64,000 nucleotides of DNA from Mageeibacillus sp. UBA3781 (GCA_002368805.1 DFFH01000139.1:1-64000), one strand, 5' to 3'; shown: positions 51,974 through 61,922, counted from the first letter of the stretch. Notes: generated by a model not told the origin, from the sequence alone. Program-made: numbers and translations.

Positions 51974-52831
51974 TTAACTTCTTCCTGGTACGTATCCGCG
52001 GGAGATCGCCATTTCAGCTCTCTGCTTCGGCTTGCCGCCAAGAGCGATCTGCTCGTCGATAAAATCAGGATGTGCGGTAAGGAATGCCTTCATATAATCG
52101 ATCGGGTTTTCCATGAAATGAGCAACCATATCTCGCTGTGCACTCGTGAGGATGCCTTTGTTGACGCCTTCATCAAAGAGCGGAAGCTCGATCTTGGCAA
52201 AGGTGTACATGTTTACGCCCTCTTTTGCAAGATTTGCTTCACCGCCCTGGAGACGGTCAATGACTGCGATGGTGTCCTTGATTTCGGCACCAACACCGCG
52301 GATCGACGGGATCCATGCATTCGTGTAAGACGAAGCTTCGGTGATCAGGTCAGCAATATGGAGTGATACTTTGCCGGAAAGATCCCCCTCACCTACTTTT
52401 ACAGCATCCTCTTCAACATTGCGGGAGAAGTATGTCTCGCCGTCTTTGAAGATGGAAAGATGCGGCTTTCCGAGAATGTATGCCGGCATCAGGGAGAAGA
52501 AATAATCACGGCGCTCACCACCGGAAATAATATCGAAATCGAGTTCTTTTGCCTTTTCAACAATAAGATCGATGACCATCTTATACGATTCCGACGTCTC
52601 ATACTGTTTCTTGACAAACTCAAGGATCGTCGAGAGGAATTTCGTACGGTCACCGGAAGCGGATTTCTCGATCAGCGCGAGAAGCTCATTTGCTTTTTCT
52701 TCCGATTCGATAAGAAAGTGCGTGTTCACATAGAATGGACCGAGTGTTCCGGATGCATACCAGAACGGCTTTTCCGGGTCGCTTACGCGAACGGCATTAG
52801 TTTCAAAAAGATAATCTGTGATCGATTTCAT
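51974..52831 (-). CDS. pyrE: Orotate phosphoribosyltransferase, atypical long form
   Basis: Assigned from operon position and phosphoribosyltransferase-like features. The 285 residues exceed the usual 200-220. It starts MKSITDYLFETNAVRVS and has WYASGTLGPFYVNTHF (like the OPRTase substrate loop), SGGERRDYFFSLMPAYILG, and LHIADLITEASSYTNAW where the PRPP motif should be. In that motif the normal DD-TTG pattern is degenerate (ADLITEAS), so catalysis cannot be taken for granted. It follows pyrD by 3 bases. No other pyrE candidate is in the operon. Confidence 0.75.
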   Translation of the reverse strand: MKSITDYLFETNAVRVSDPEKPFWYASGTLGPFYVNTHFLIESEEKANELLALIEKSASGDRTKFLSTILEFVKKQYETSESYKMVIDLIVEKAKELDFDIISGGERRDYFFSLMPAYILGKPHLSIFKDGETYFSRNVEEDAVKVGEGDLSGKVSLHIADLITEASSYTNAWIPSIRGVGAEIKDTIAVIDRLQGGEANLAKEGVNMYTFAKIELPLFDEGVNKGILTSAQRDMVAHFMENPIDYMKAFLTAHPDFIDEQIALGGKPKQRAEMAISRGYVPGRS

Positions 52832-52834
52832 GTT

Positions 52835-53752
52835 TTACCTCCACAATTCAAGTGTGCCTGTTAAAGACGAAAGTTCATCAATTTGATTTTGTTTGCAGTA
52901 TTTCTCAAGCTCTTCGATGATCTCGACAGGACGAGTCGGATGCACAAGTGTGATCGTACCGAGTTCCACGGCAGATGCGCCTGCGATCATAAACTCGAGG
53001 ACATCTTCATAGGTGGAGATGCCGCCGCAGCCGACGACCGGGATCTTGACTGCATCATAAATATCGTGGACCATACGAAGCGCCACCGGCTTTACACAAG
53101 GACCGGAAAGTCCGCCGGTATTGTTATGCAGAAGAGGTCTTCTCGTTCTTATATCGATAGACATACCCAGCATGGTATTGATGGCAACCACCGCATCCGC
53201 ACCGCCAGCTTCTGCGCCCTTAGCCGTTTCAGCTATGGATGTTACATTTGGTGTCAGTTTGATCCACAGAGGAAGCTCTGTTCTCTTCCGGAGATCGGAA
53301 ACAAGAGCTTCGATCGCTATCGGAGAGGATCCGATGACCATGCAGCCCTCTTTAACATTCGGGCAGGAAAAATTCAGTTCCAGTGCATCGATCTTGTCTT
53401 TGTACGGGTCAAGTTTTTCGACCATAGCGATATAGTCTTCATTTGAATGACCGGCAACGTTAACGACTACACCGGCGCCACTATCGACCATATAATCAAG
53501 TTCTGTTGCAAGGAAAGCATCGACTCCGGGATTCTGAAGACCGACACAGTTCAGCATTCCAGACGGTGTCTCGGCTACTCTGACTCCCTGGTTACCATCT
53601 CTCGGAAGAAGCGTCAGGCCCTTTGAAGAAAGAGCTCCGAGCTCAGAAAGATCCATATATTCGGACAATTCCCTGCCGAAACCACAAGTGCCGGACGCAA
53701 GTATGATCGGGTTTTTGAGATCAACATTACCTACTTTTACGGAAATACTCAC
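52835..53752 (-). CDS. pyrD: Dihydroorotate dehydrogenase, catalytic subunit (PyrDB type)
   Basis: FMN barrel enzyme oxidising dihydroorotate to orotate, working with PyrK and NAD. The 305 residues include NPIILASGTCGFG, GNQGVRVAETPSGMLNCVGLQNPG, the active-site Cys region LNFSCPNVKEG, INTMLGMSID and VGCGGISTYEDVLEF. The start is GTG at 53752, overlapping the pyrK stop by four bases (GTGA), with GAGG 7 bases upstream. The adjacent pyrK confirms the class 1B assignment. Confidence 0.96.
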   Translation of the reverse strand: MSISVKVGNVDLKNPIILASGTCGFGRELSEYMDLSELGALSSKGLTLLPRDGNQGVRVAETPSGMLNCVGLQNPGVDAFLATELDYMVDSGAGVVVNVAGHSNEDYIAMVEKLDPYKDKIDALELNFSCPNVKEGCMVIGSSPIAIEALVSDLRKRTELPLWIKLTPNVTSIAETAKGAEAGGADAVVAINTMLGMSIDIRTRRPLLHNNTGGLSGPCVKPVALRMVHDIYDAVKIPVVGCGGISTYEDVLEFMIAGASAVELGTITLVHPTRPVEIIEELEKYCKQNQIDELSSLTGTLELWR

Positions 53753-54531
53753 CAGATCACCTCCTCAGCCTTAAATACGGGGCCATCTTTGCAACATCTT
53801 TTATGTACGAATTCCTTGCCTTCCTGTTCTGCCTTGATCTTGCAGACACATACCAGACAGGCGCCGATGCCGCAAGCCATTCTCTGTTCAAGAGAAACAT
53901 AACAAGTCAGGCCTTTTGCCTGAGCCCATTCGGATACTTTTCTCATCATGATACCCGGGCCGACGACCATAACTGTCACATCGGAGAGTTCTTTTTCATC
54001 CATGGTGTCCAGATATGCCATGACGTTTCCCTTTACTCCGAGATCTCCGGCATCTGTTGTTACATGGAAATCATTACAAGCGCAGGAGAATTGATCATAC
54101 AGGAATGCGTCATTTTTACAGCGGTATCCGTTAACGACCTGACAGGGGATGTCGTTTTCTCTTGCATACTGAGCAGCAAAATAAATCGGGAAAATACCTG
54201 TTCCTCCGCCAACCAGAAGGAGTTTCTTTACACCTTCAAAAGAGAAACCATTTCCAAGAGGCCCGAGGACCGTGAACATCTCCCCTTCCTTGGCCGTGAT
54301 GATCTTCTCCGTTCCTTTTCCGACTTTTCTTACACCGACACTAAAGGTATTTGTTTCTCTATCTACAGACATGATTCCGAAAGGCCTCTTCAGGAAGTAA
54401 GCGCAGGACAGATTTACGAACTGTCCCGGCTTTGCCGACGAAGCGATCTCCGGGCATTCAAAAGTCAGTACCGCACATGTTTCTCCCAGCAGTTCTTTTT
54501 TGATCAGCTTTATACTGTACTCTTGTTTCAT
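53749..54531 (-). CDS. pyrK: Dihydroorotate dehydrogenase electron-transfer subunit
   Basis: FAD and [2Fe-2S] subunit passing electrons from PyrD to NAD. The 260 residues show FAD-binding LKRPFGIMSVD, nucleotide-binding LLLVGGGTGIFPIYFAAQYA, and C-terminal cluster ligands CGIGACLVCVCK with RCCKDGPVF. It overlaps pyrD by four bases and lies 17 bases after pyrF. Confidence 0.95.
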   Translation of the reverse strand: MKQEYSIKLIKKELLGETCAVLTFECPEIASSAKPGQFVNLSCAYFLKRPFGIMSVDRETNTFSVGVRKVGKGTEKIITAKEGEMFTVLGPLGNGFSFEGVKKLLLVGGGTGIFPIYFAAQYARENDIPCQVVNGYRCKNDAFLYDQFSCACNDFHVTTDAGDLGVKGNVMAYLDTMDEKELSDVTVMVVGPGIMMRKVSEWAQAKGLTCYVSLEQRMACGIGACLVCVCKIKAEQEGKEFVHKRCCKDGPVFKAEEVIW

Positions 54532-54548
54532 TTTATTTCCTCACAGAA

Positions 54549-55565
54549 TCAGGCTTCCGCGGAAGCTTTGATCGCGTTATTCAGATCTTCACGCATACGA
54601 AGTGCTTCTTCTCTGGTTGCTCTCTGGAAACCGAGAAGCGGCGCACCGGAAGGTCCGTGCATCTGTGTCAGTTCCATCGGCTCGATGTCAGCTCTCTTCT
54701 TCCAGGCACACATCAGACTTCTGGAAGCATTTACGATTCCGCCCTTACCGTTCACAAAAGATGCAACTGCATCCTTTCCGGAACCGCCCTGCGCACCATA
54801 TCCGGGTACGAGGATCAATGCGTGCGGCATGATTTTTCTGGCTTTTACAGCCTGCTCCGGCCATGTAGCACCGACTACCGCACCAACAGACGAGAACCCG
54901 CATTCTCCGATGAGTTCCTGACCCCATTTCTCAACATTTTCAGCCATGGCTTCAAATACCTGACGGCCATCTTCGAGTTTCAGATCCTGAAGATCACCGG
55001 CAGAAGGATTTGATGTTCTTACGAGAACATAGAGACCCTTGCCCTTTTCTTTGGCAACATCCATAAATGGCTTGATGCCATCGATGCCGAGGTAGCCGTT
55101 TACAGTGATACAGTCGCAGTCAAACATGCAGGCTGTCGTATCATTGATGATCTTGGTCTCACCGATGATCGCATTCGCATACGCGGTAGCTGTTGTTCCG
55201 ATATCATTTCTCTTGGCATCAGCAATAACGAGCATGCCTTTATCATGTGCATACTGAATGGTCTTGCGAAGTGCCATAATACCGTGAATGCCGTACATTT
55301 CATAATAAGCGAACTGCGGCTTGATCGCCGGAATAATGTCATATACAGAATCGATCAGAAGGCGGTTATAATCAAAGATCGCCATTCCGGTCGCCATCTG
55401 CATATTTGCCGGCTGACCGCTCTTCTCCTCATGATCTTTGGCTTCTTTGAGCCATTCATTCAGCATATCTGAGGGAAGGTACTCCAGTTTCGGATCCAGT
55501 CCCATTACTGTCGGGTTATTGCACTCCTCAATTCTCTTGGTAAGTCTGTCAGCGAAGTTCGTCAT
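54549..55565 (-). CDS. pyrF: Orotidine 5'-phosphate decarboxylase (long form)
   Basis: Last step of UMP synthesis. At 338 residues it belongs to the longer OMPDC subfamily. The catalytic motif is IADAKRNDIGTTATAYANA, and it also has VMGLDPKLEYLP, IKPQFAYYE and GYGAQGGSGKDAVASFVNGKGG (the phosphate-binding region, given in two parts by position near 235-256). The start has AGGAGG 11 bases upstream and overlaps the end of pyrC by 17 bases. Confidence 0.94.
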   Translation of the reverse strand: MTNFADRLTKRIEECNNPTVMGLDPKLEYLPSDMLNEWLKEAKDHEEKSGQPANMQMATGMAIFDYNRLLIDSVYDIIPAIKPQFAYYEMYGIHGIMALRKTIQYAHDKGMLVIADAKRNDIGTTATAYANAIIGETKIINDTTACMFDCDCITVNGYLGIDGIKPFMDVAKEKGKGLYVLVRTSNPSAGDLQDLKLEDGRQVFEAMAENVEKWGQELIGECGFSSVGAVVGATWPEQAVKARKIMPHALILVPGYGAQGGSGKDAVASFVNGKGGIVNASRSLMCAWKKRADIEPMELTQMHGPSGAPLLGFQRATREEALRMREDLNNAIKASAEA

Positions 55566-56808
55566 ATGTTATCTTTCCTCCTGCGATCGTAAGTTTTACA
55601 CGGCCTGTAAGCTCATCTCCGATATAAGGAGAATTAGCGGACTTGCTCAAGATCTCTTCCTTAGTATATACAAAGGTCTCATTCAGGTCTGCAAGCATAA
55701 CATCTGCCGGCATTCCCTTCTCCAATGTTCCTCTTCCGAGTTTTAAGATGGAAGAAGGATTTACTGTCATGGTCTTGATCATGTCAGCAAGAGAGATCAG
55801 GCCGGTCTTGACCAGATAAGTATAACCTACAGCAAATGCGGTTTCAAAACCAATGATACCGTTATTTGCCAGAGAGAACTCGATATCTTTTTCATCAATA
55901 TGATGTGGCGCGTGATCTGTTACGATACAGTCGATCGTACCATCCTTGAGGCCTTCAATGACTGCAAGGCGGTCATCCTCGGTACGAAGCGGCGGATTCA
56001 TCTTGAAATTCGTGTCATATGTCTGGCAAGCTTCTTCAGTCAAAGAGAAATAATGCGGGCAGGTCTCACAAGTGACCTTCACGCCCCTCTTTTTCGCCTG
56101 GCGGATGATCTCGATTCCACGCTTTGTGCTGACATGGCAGATATGGATCGGCATATCAAGATACTCCGCCGTCTGAATATCACGGGAGATCATGATCTCC
56201 TCTGCAATCGCAGGTATTCCACGAAGACCAAGTGCAGTTGAGATCGCGCCTTCGTTCATCGCGCCTTCGGAAATAGACATTTCTTCACAGTGATTAAGTA
56301 CCGGAAGGTCAAAATCCGATGAATACTCAAGCACCTTTTTCAAAAGGTTTGCTGTAGCAATCGGCTTTCCGTCATCAGATACGGCCACGATCCCGGCTTC
56401 TTTCATAAGTCCCATCTCCGCGATTTCTTTTCCGGCAAGGCCCTTGCTGGCCGCACCGATCGGGAATACGTTACATGAACCTACCTGTTCCGCTTTTCTT
56501 AAAATGCCTTCAACAACTGCGGCGTTATCACATACAGGGTTTGTGTTCGGCATGCAGCATACGCTTGTAAATCCGCCTTTCGCTGCACTTTTCGTACCGG
56601 ATTTAATATCCTCTCTATACTCATACCCCGGTTCACGGAGGTGACAATGCATATCCACAAGACCCGGGAATACCGTAAGTCCTTTTGCATCAATGACTTC
56701 ATCCGCATCACCGGAGATCTTATCGGTAAAAACGCCATTCTCGATATAAATCGTAACAGTTTCATCTGAAGCGAAGTGCTTCGCGTTTCTTATCTCAATT
56801 GTTTTCAT
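55549..56808 (-). CDS. pyrC: Dihydroorotase (type I)
   Basis: Zinc amidohydrolase closing carbamoyl aspartate to dihydroorotate. The 419 residues show zinc ligands in VDMHCHLREPGYEYREDI and KGGFTSVCCMPNTNP, then LNHCEEMS, ICHVSTKRG and the catalytic VTDHAPHHIDEK. The C-terminal LADLNETFVYTKEEI is the usual amidohydrolase barrel end. It overlaps pyrB by 14 bases and pyrF by 17. No pyrI gene separates it from pyrB. Confidence 0.95.
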   Translation of the reverse strand: MKTIEIRNAKHFASDETVTIYIENGVFTDKISGDADEVIDAKGLTVFPGLVDMHCHLREPGYEYREDIKSGTKSAAKGGFTSVCCMPNTNPVCDNAAVVEGILRKAEQVGSCNVFPIGAASKGLAGKEIAEMGLMKEAGIVAVSDDGKPIATANLLKKVLEYSSDFDLPVLNHCEEMSISEGAMNEGAISTALGLRGIPAIAEEIMISRDIQTAEYLDMPIHICHVSTKRGIEIIRQAKKRGVKVTCETCPHYFSLTEEACQTYDTNFKMNPPLRTEDDRLAVIEGLKDGTIDCIVTDHAPHHIDEKDIEFSLANNGIIGFETAFAVGYTYLVKTGLISLADMIKTMTVNPSSILKLGRGTLEKGMPADVMLADLNETFVYTKEEILSKSANSPYIGDELTGRVKLTIAGGKITYDELR

Positions 56809-57732
56809 TCTGGTTTCTCCTTGCCATCAGTAAGTATAAGACTGCCATTCGAACTGCCACACCGTTAGTGACCTGCTCATTGATCACGGACTGGTCACAG
56901 TCATATACACATGTCGGAAGTTCAACACCGTGATTACACGGACCCGGATGCAGCAGATACGCACCCGGCTTTGCGAGCTTCAGAACATCTTCGGAGATGG
57001 AATAGAATCTTGAATATTCCGCAACCGAAGGGAAAAGAGACTTCTGCTGGCGCTCCAGCTGTACGCGGAGGCCCATGACCGCATCGGCATCTTTCACGGC
57101 TTCTGACACAGACTTACAGACAGTGCATCCCATCTTATCCAGTCCGACAGGAACCATGGTCCTCGGTCCGGCAACACTAACTGTTGCACCGAGTTTGGTA
57201 AGGCCGATCACGTTACTTCGTACGACTCGGCTGTGATAAAGATCGCCGCAGATCGCAACTTTCAGACCATCGATATGGCCATATTTCTCATAGAGAGTAA
57301 ACATATCAAGAAGCGCCTGTGTCGGATGCTCATTCATACCGTCACCGGCATTTACGATAGATGCCTTGACTCTTGGCGCCAGATAATGTGGAGCGCCGGA
57401 CTGGCTATGACGCATGATGATGATATCTGTTGCCATCATATCGATCGTTCTTGCGGTATCCAGGAGAGATTCCCCCTTATTGACCGAACTTCCGGAAGTC
57501 GTGATATTCGCACTGGCAGAACCCATGTATTTCGAAGCAAGTTCGAAAGAGAGTCTGGTTCTGGTACTGTTTTCATAAAACAGTGTAACAACGGATTTAC
57601 CCTGAAGATGCGATGTCTTCTTGTTTCCGGATGTCAGTACCATCTTCATCATTTTCGCAGTATCAAGGATCTCCATGATCTCTTCCGCAGATAATTGCTT
57701 TAACCCAAGCAGGTCTTTACTCTTTAGTCCCA

Positions 57733-57733
<1 letters not shown>
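56795..57733 (-). CDS. pyrB: Aspartate carbamoyltransferase, catalytic chain
   Basis: Condenses aspartate and carbamoyl phosphate. The 312 residues contain the carbamoyl-phosphate site STRTRLSFE, MRHSQSGAPHYLA, NEHPTQALLDMFTL, GDLYHSRVVRSN and LLHPGPCNHGVEL. The start ATG overlaps the pyrR stop by one base (TAATG). There is no regulatory chain gene (pyrI) beside it, so allosteric nucleotide control as in E. coli is not expected from this operon. Confidence 0.96.
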
Positions 57734-58302
<569 letters not shown>

Positions 58303-58315
58303 TCATTCAGAGCAC

Positions 58316-58362
58316 AAAAAACCGACTCTGTAAAATACCTTCTGGTACCCTAAAAAGCCGGT
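58316..58362 (-). terminator. Attenuator terminator before pyrR
   Basis: On the - strand, ACCGGCT (58362-58356) pairs with AGTCGGT (58327-58321), with an inner TACC/GGTA hairpin, followed by six U. Upstream, GAATG-GGAGG-CATTC and GTTC-CATGAGA-GAAC hairpins could be PyrR-binding or antiterminator parts. The layout fits PyrR attenuation, but the PyrR-binding consensus is only loosely matched. Confidence 0.6.
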
Positions 58363-58464
58363 CTTCTATATGAATGCCTCCCATTCCCGGGAAACGGTAT
58401 TACATTATCGACAAACGACCTTTCTGTTCTCTCATGGAACAGCCTTAAAGGATACGCTGTTAAG

Positions 58465-58493
58465 ATAATAATCCAAGTTCATCAAATAAGCAA
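58465..58493 (-). promoter_or_regulatory. Promoter of the pyr operon
   Basis: Read leftward, TTGCTT (58493-58488) and TATTAT (58470-58465) are 17 bases apart, about 100 bases before the attenuator terminator. Confidence 0.55.
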
Positions 58494-58517
58494 CTATAGA
58501 TTTAGTGATATTTTGTA

Positions 58518-58533
58518 TGGTCTTAGCAGACCA
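58518..58533 (-). other. Short hairpin after the Bat-like operon
   Basis: TGGTCT and AGACCA pair around a 4-base loop just after the last gene of the operon. No U-run follows, so it is at best a weak terminator or 3' end stabiliser. Confidence 0.35.
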
Positions 58534-58541
58534 GAGAAACA

Positions 58542-59471
58542 TTACCATACAGGAACTTCGTCATAGTCCCAGTTCCAGTCTTCGCCCTGTGCAATAGATT
58601 TTTTTCTCTGCTGCTGACGCTGATCATTGGAGTCGGACATGCGTCTCTGCATTTCTTGTTCGATCTCACTTTGCCGCTGGGATTCTTTCTGTTCGGATTC
58701 TCTGCGTCTTCTTTCCTCTTCATCTTCGGAACCGTCACTTGGGTCAGATCCGTCACTTGGGTCAGATCCGTCACTCGGGTCGGAACCATCACTCGGGTCA
58801 GATCCATCACTCGGATCCGAACCATTGCTCGTTTCAGAACCATCGCTCGGGTCAGATCCATCACTCGGGTCAGAAGAACTGCTCTGATCAGAACCATTGC
58901 TCGAATCAGAGGAGTCAGACTGCTGCTGACTCTGATCCGATTCGCTCTGGCTGGATTCGGATTCCTGCTGCTTTTCTTTTTCCTGCTGAGCCTGTTCGAG
59001 CATTTCCTTGATCTCGTCATAGAGTCTTTGTGCCCGGTTATTGTGGCCTGTTCCTTCATCGTTAGCACAGCCCTTTTCCGAGAGGATATCCAGGCATTCT
59101 TCAAGAATCTCGATCGTTTCATCGATCTTTTCTTTCGAAAAAGCATCGTCACCGAGAAGTGCAAGTTTGGAGAGAACAAGATTGATACGGATCAGGCATT
59201 CCTTTTCTTCCGGAGGATTCTTTGTTAAGGCAGTTTCAAAATATCCGATCGCCTCTTCATAATCCTGACGCTGATACATGACATTGCCGTTGTTATAGTA
59301 AACAATATACGGCTCATTAAAGTTAGCTACTTCCAGAAGATTGTAGTTCTCTGTATAGTCGCCCTTTTCATATTTTGATTTGACCCACTCGTTATATCCA
59401 TAAGTGAAAGCGAACTTAAAAAGCACAAGTCCGACAAAAATATATGCGGAAATAATAATACGTTTAATCAT
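58542..59471 (-). CDS. TPR protein with DPSDGS repeat tail (last gene of Bat-like operon)
   Basis: Membrane-anchored protein of 309 residues. One N-terminal helix (about 5-25) is followed by TPR-like helices (NNGNVMYQRQDYEEAIGYFETAL near 60-82). A long low-complexity Gln/Ser/Glu region comes next, then eight tandem 6-residue units (mostly DPSDGS, one ETSNGS), then an Arg/Gln-rich end with a Trp-rich tail. This is the BatC/BatE-like position in MoxR-VWA operons. The repeat is probably an extended, acidic spacer outside the membrane. The true role is not known. It overlaps the preceding VWA gene by four bases. Confidence 0.78.
   Translation of the reverse strand: MIKRIIISAYIFVGLVLFKFAFTYGYNEWVKSKYEKGDYTENYNLLEVANFNEPYIVYYNNGNVMYQRQDYEEAIGYFETALTKNPPEEKECLIRINLVLSKLALLGDDAFSKEKIDETIEILEECLDILSEKGCANDEGTGHNNRAQRLYDEIKEMLEQAQQEKEKQQESESSQSESDQSQQQSDSSDSSNGSDQSSSSDPSDGSDPSDGSETSNGSDPSDGSDPSDGSDPSDGSDPSDGSDPSDGSEDEEERRRRESEQKESQRQSEIEQEMQRRMSDSNDQRQQQRKKSIAQGEDWNWDYDEVPVW
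58728..58871. repeat. Eight tandem 18-bp repeats encoding DPSDGS
   Basis: The 144-bp tract consists of eight near-identical 18-bp units; adjacent units differ mainly at third positions. Such in-frame repeats are prone to length change without frameshift. Confidence 0.9.
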
Positions 59472-60436
59472 TCTCTCACTCTCCTTTTATAGTAGATAAG
59501 GTCATAAAGCAGAAGCGCGGCAATCGGTATTGCAAACCAGTAATACGTATCCACATAGCCTTCCACTCCACTTTTTCCTTCCGATGCATATTCATCCAGG
59601 AAATCATTGATATCTGACAGCACATCCCGGAGCGTTGTTGATTTTTCAACATGGTAATACTCCACCCCAAGATCATCTGCGATCGATTCAAGATTATCCT
59701 CATCGATGTATGAACGTGCTTCGACTCTTCTTCCTTTTTCATCTTTCGTTTTCATATAAAATGGTGCACCGAAGTCATCACCCTCGTAAGTACGGACCTT
59801 CATCCTTCCGCCTTCTTCAGTACCATATCCGAGGACTGCGCCACTGGCAATATACTTCTTTGCCTTAGAATAAGAACCGAGTTTTTCGTTTGCGTTTGTG
59901 ATCTCACCATCACTAAAGTAATACACAAGCTGTACGCGGTCTTCATTTTGCTCATGATCTTTTTCCAGAGCTTCAAGCATCAGAGGAAATGGCTGATTCA
60001 GGGATGTTCCCTGTGCATAGTACTGTGTCTGGCCCTCAAGAGAATTGATGATAGACATCAGCACGTCTTTGTCACTCGTATATGGAGCGAGCCTGTACGC
60101 ATAGTTTCCGAAGGAAATAACCGAGAAACGGCAGCCTTCCATCTTATCCATAATGTATTCGCAGTCTTGCTTTACCGCGTCGATACGTCGTCCTTCACCG
60201 TCAAAATCTTCCGCCAGCATACTCATCGAGTTATCAATGACAAAGAGTACATCAACATTCAGCTCTCTCTTCGGAACGTCATGGGAAAATACCATAAAAC
60301 GCATATTCATCGCGAAGAGTAAAACGACGATCAGAATCTGGCGGATGTAATTCCATACGCCTCTTCTTCTGAATAACAGCATAGCAATACAGATGATCGC
60401 CATGAGCCAGATTGGAATGATCGGATTGATCTTCAT
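59468..60436 (-). CDS. VWA-domain membrane protein (BatB-like)
   Basis: Von Willebrand factor A protein of 322 residues with two N-terminal helices (about 6-24 and 30-48) and one near the C-terminus (about 296-315). The MIDAS metal site is in VIDNSMSM (DxSxS), with the third-loop Thr near GTSLNQ and the Asp in YFSDGE. The VWA domain is expected outside the membrane. It overlaps both neighbours by four bases, and with the next gene it forms the VWA pair typical of Bat operons. Confidence 0.87.
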   Translation of the reverse strand: MKINPIIPIWLMAIICIAMLLFRRRGVWNYIRQILIVVLLFAMNMRFMVFSHDVPKRELNVDVLFVIDNSMSMLAEDFDGEGRRIDAVKQDCEYIMDKMEGCRFSVISFGNYAYRLAPYTSDKDVLMSIINSLEGQTQYYAQGTSLNQPFPLMLEALEKDHEQNEDRVQLVYYFSDGEITNANEKLGSYSKAKKYIASGAVLGYGTEEGGRMKVRTYEGDDFGAPFYMKTKDEKGRRVEARSYIDEDNLESIADDLGVEYYHVEKSTTLRDVLSDINDFLDEYASEGKSGVEGYVDTYYWFAIPIAALLLYDLIYYKRRVRE

Positions 60437-61449
60437 AACTTCACCCTTCTACTTACAACAAAATGTACACAAAGACAGATCGTCAGGAGAAATACCAGTT
60501 TTTCCGGGTATTCCGTTTCTGTTACCTCACTCTTATAAAGTACGGAAGTATCTGTCTTCTCAACTTCTTTGATCAGGTCTTTTGCCATGCTCTTGGACGC
60601 CAATGTAAAAAGTCTCCCGCCGGTACTCTCCACGCAGGATCTATACTGGTCGTAATCAACGACTTCTTCAGGCGCTGCACCAAATACTTTAATTCCGTAT
60701 TTAGTACAAAGATTCGTGGCTTCTTCAAGCTGGACAAACGGTTCACCCCATAGTTCGTTATCCGTCGCGAGAATAATAACTCTCGTTCTGGATGCATCAT
60801 CCTTGATATTCGGGAATTGGAATACCGTAGAAGCAAGTCCGTCACCGATAAGAGACGATCCTGCATTGAACGACTCGGACTGAGTACCGTCAATGATGTA
60901 TCTGTATTTCACCATTTCCTCAGTATCGTAAAACTTGCCCTTCTCCGTAATGTCGATATAGATCTGGCATGCTTCTTTGATCTGATCCAGAACTTCAATA
61001 ATATAGTCATAGTCCGTGGTCAGCGGCACAAGTGTTACAGTCTGGCAGTTAAAGATCGTGATACCGAATCTTTCTCCGTGAAGTCCGGAAACAAACTCTT
61101 TCAGCCTGTCGCACACCTCGAGATCCACGTGGAACATCGAACTGGAAGTATCGAGGCAAAGGAAGATATCGCGGTTATGGATCTCCGTGATCGTCTGCTT
61201 GGAACGGAACGGTCGTGCGATAAGCGCCATAAGAAGCGAGAGCGAAAGAACGATACTGACAATTACGATAACTGAGCAGAATCTGTATTCCAGGAGCTTT
61301 CTCTTAAAATACGGTGTCTTCTCAATATATTCAGTATTCGCAACTTTATGGCCGTCTTTAAACTTTTTCCTTACTCCATATGTCAGAAGAGCAAGCAAAA
61401 GGATCACAGGAATACCAACAGCGATCGCATAGGGAAATCTTAATTCCAT
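60433..61449 (-). CDS. VWA-domain membrane protein (BatA-like)
   Basis: 338-residue VWA protein with helices near 8-24 and 59-80 and a C-terminal one near 318-334. The MIDAS is in LCLDTSSSM, with further ligands expected around GSSLIGDG and LATDNELWG. It starts 10 bases before the end of the 160-residue membrane protein gene. Paired VWA proteins with a MoxR ATPase are thought to act in metal insertion or envelope complex assembly; no client is evident here. Confidence 0.87.
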   Translation of the reverse strand: MELRFPYAIAVGIPVILLLALLTYGVRKKFKDGHKVANTEYIEKTPYFKRKLLEYRFCSVIVIVSIVLSLSLLMALIARPFRSKQTITEIHNRDIFLCLDTSSSMFHVDLEVCDRLKEFVSGLHGERFGITIFNCQTVTLVPLTTDYDYIIEVLDQIKEACQIYIDITEKGKFYDTEEMVKYRYIIDGTQSESFNAGSSLIGDGLASTVFQFPNIKDDASRTRVIILATDNELWGEPFVQLEEATNLCTKYGIKVFGAAPEEVVDYDQYRSCVESTGGRLFTLASKSMAKDLIKEVEKTDTSVLYKSEVTETEYPEKLVFLLTICLCVHFVVSRRVKL

Positions 61450-61922
61450 CTAATGATCACCTCCCTGGCCTGAGCAATCGAGTTGCTCGTCTCTTTTTCT
61501 GCCCGCTCCGCGAACTCCGGAGCATAAAATTCTTCGATCAGGTTACTGATCTGATAGATATTGTGCGCCTTAAGCTCATTCAGCGAGAAATTCTGCGCAT
61601 TGATACCGGTAAGGTCATGCACAAACATACGCACAATTGCTGACAGTTCCTGATGTGCATTACGCGCATCGATCTGTCCGGCAAGATATTTCTGCTCTAC
61701 TACAGCGATCTTCGCCAAATACTCCTTCTGAGCAAGTTCCTTATTCTTGATCTTGAATACAGGTGCCGGTTCGATCTTCTGCTTTACAGGAGCTTTTTTC
61801 TTTCTGCGAATCAGAAGAACGGTTATCAGAGCAATAAGAGATGCAAGGATAACTATAGACAGAACCACGATCGGGACGATGCTATAGGAGAATGGATCTT
61901 GTAGCTCAACGGATGTTTGCAT
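61440..61922 (-). CDS. Small membrane protein of the MoxR-VWA operon (DUF4381-like)
   Basis: 160 residues with one N-terminal transmembrane helix (about 13-37), a basic RRKKKAPVKQK stretch and a helical cytoplasmic part. The size, topology and place between the DUF58 and VWA genes match the DUF4381-like proteins of such operons, though the sequence itself is not diagnostic. It overlaps the DUF58 gene by 17 bases and the next VWA gene by 10. Confidence 0.6.
   Translation of the reverse strand: MQTSVELQDPFSYSIVPIVVLSIVILASLIALITVLLIRRKKKAPVKQKIEPAPVFKIKNKELAQKEYLAKIAVVEQKYLAGQIDARNAHQELSAIVRMFVHDLTGINAQNFSLNELKAHNIYQISNLIEEFYAPEFAERAEKETSNSIAQAREVIIRWN

Noticed and set aside
51970..52041. Longer YgjP start at TTG 52041
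   Set aside because: It would overlap pyrE by 68 bases and has no ribosome site; GTG 51969 has AGGAAG upstream.
58728..58871. Tandem repeat as a CRISPR array
   Set aside because: Units are contiguous, in frame and without spacers; no cas genes are present.
58523..59179. 218-codon frame overlapping the DPSDGS gene with its own TRVMDLTR-like repeats
   Set aside because: An 18-bp repeat is open in several frames. This one lacks a ribosome site and operon overlap, while the DPSDGS frame overlaps the upstream VWA gene by four bases.
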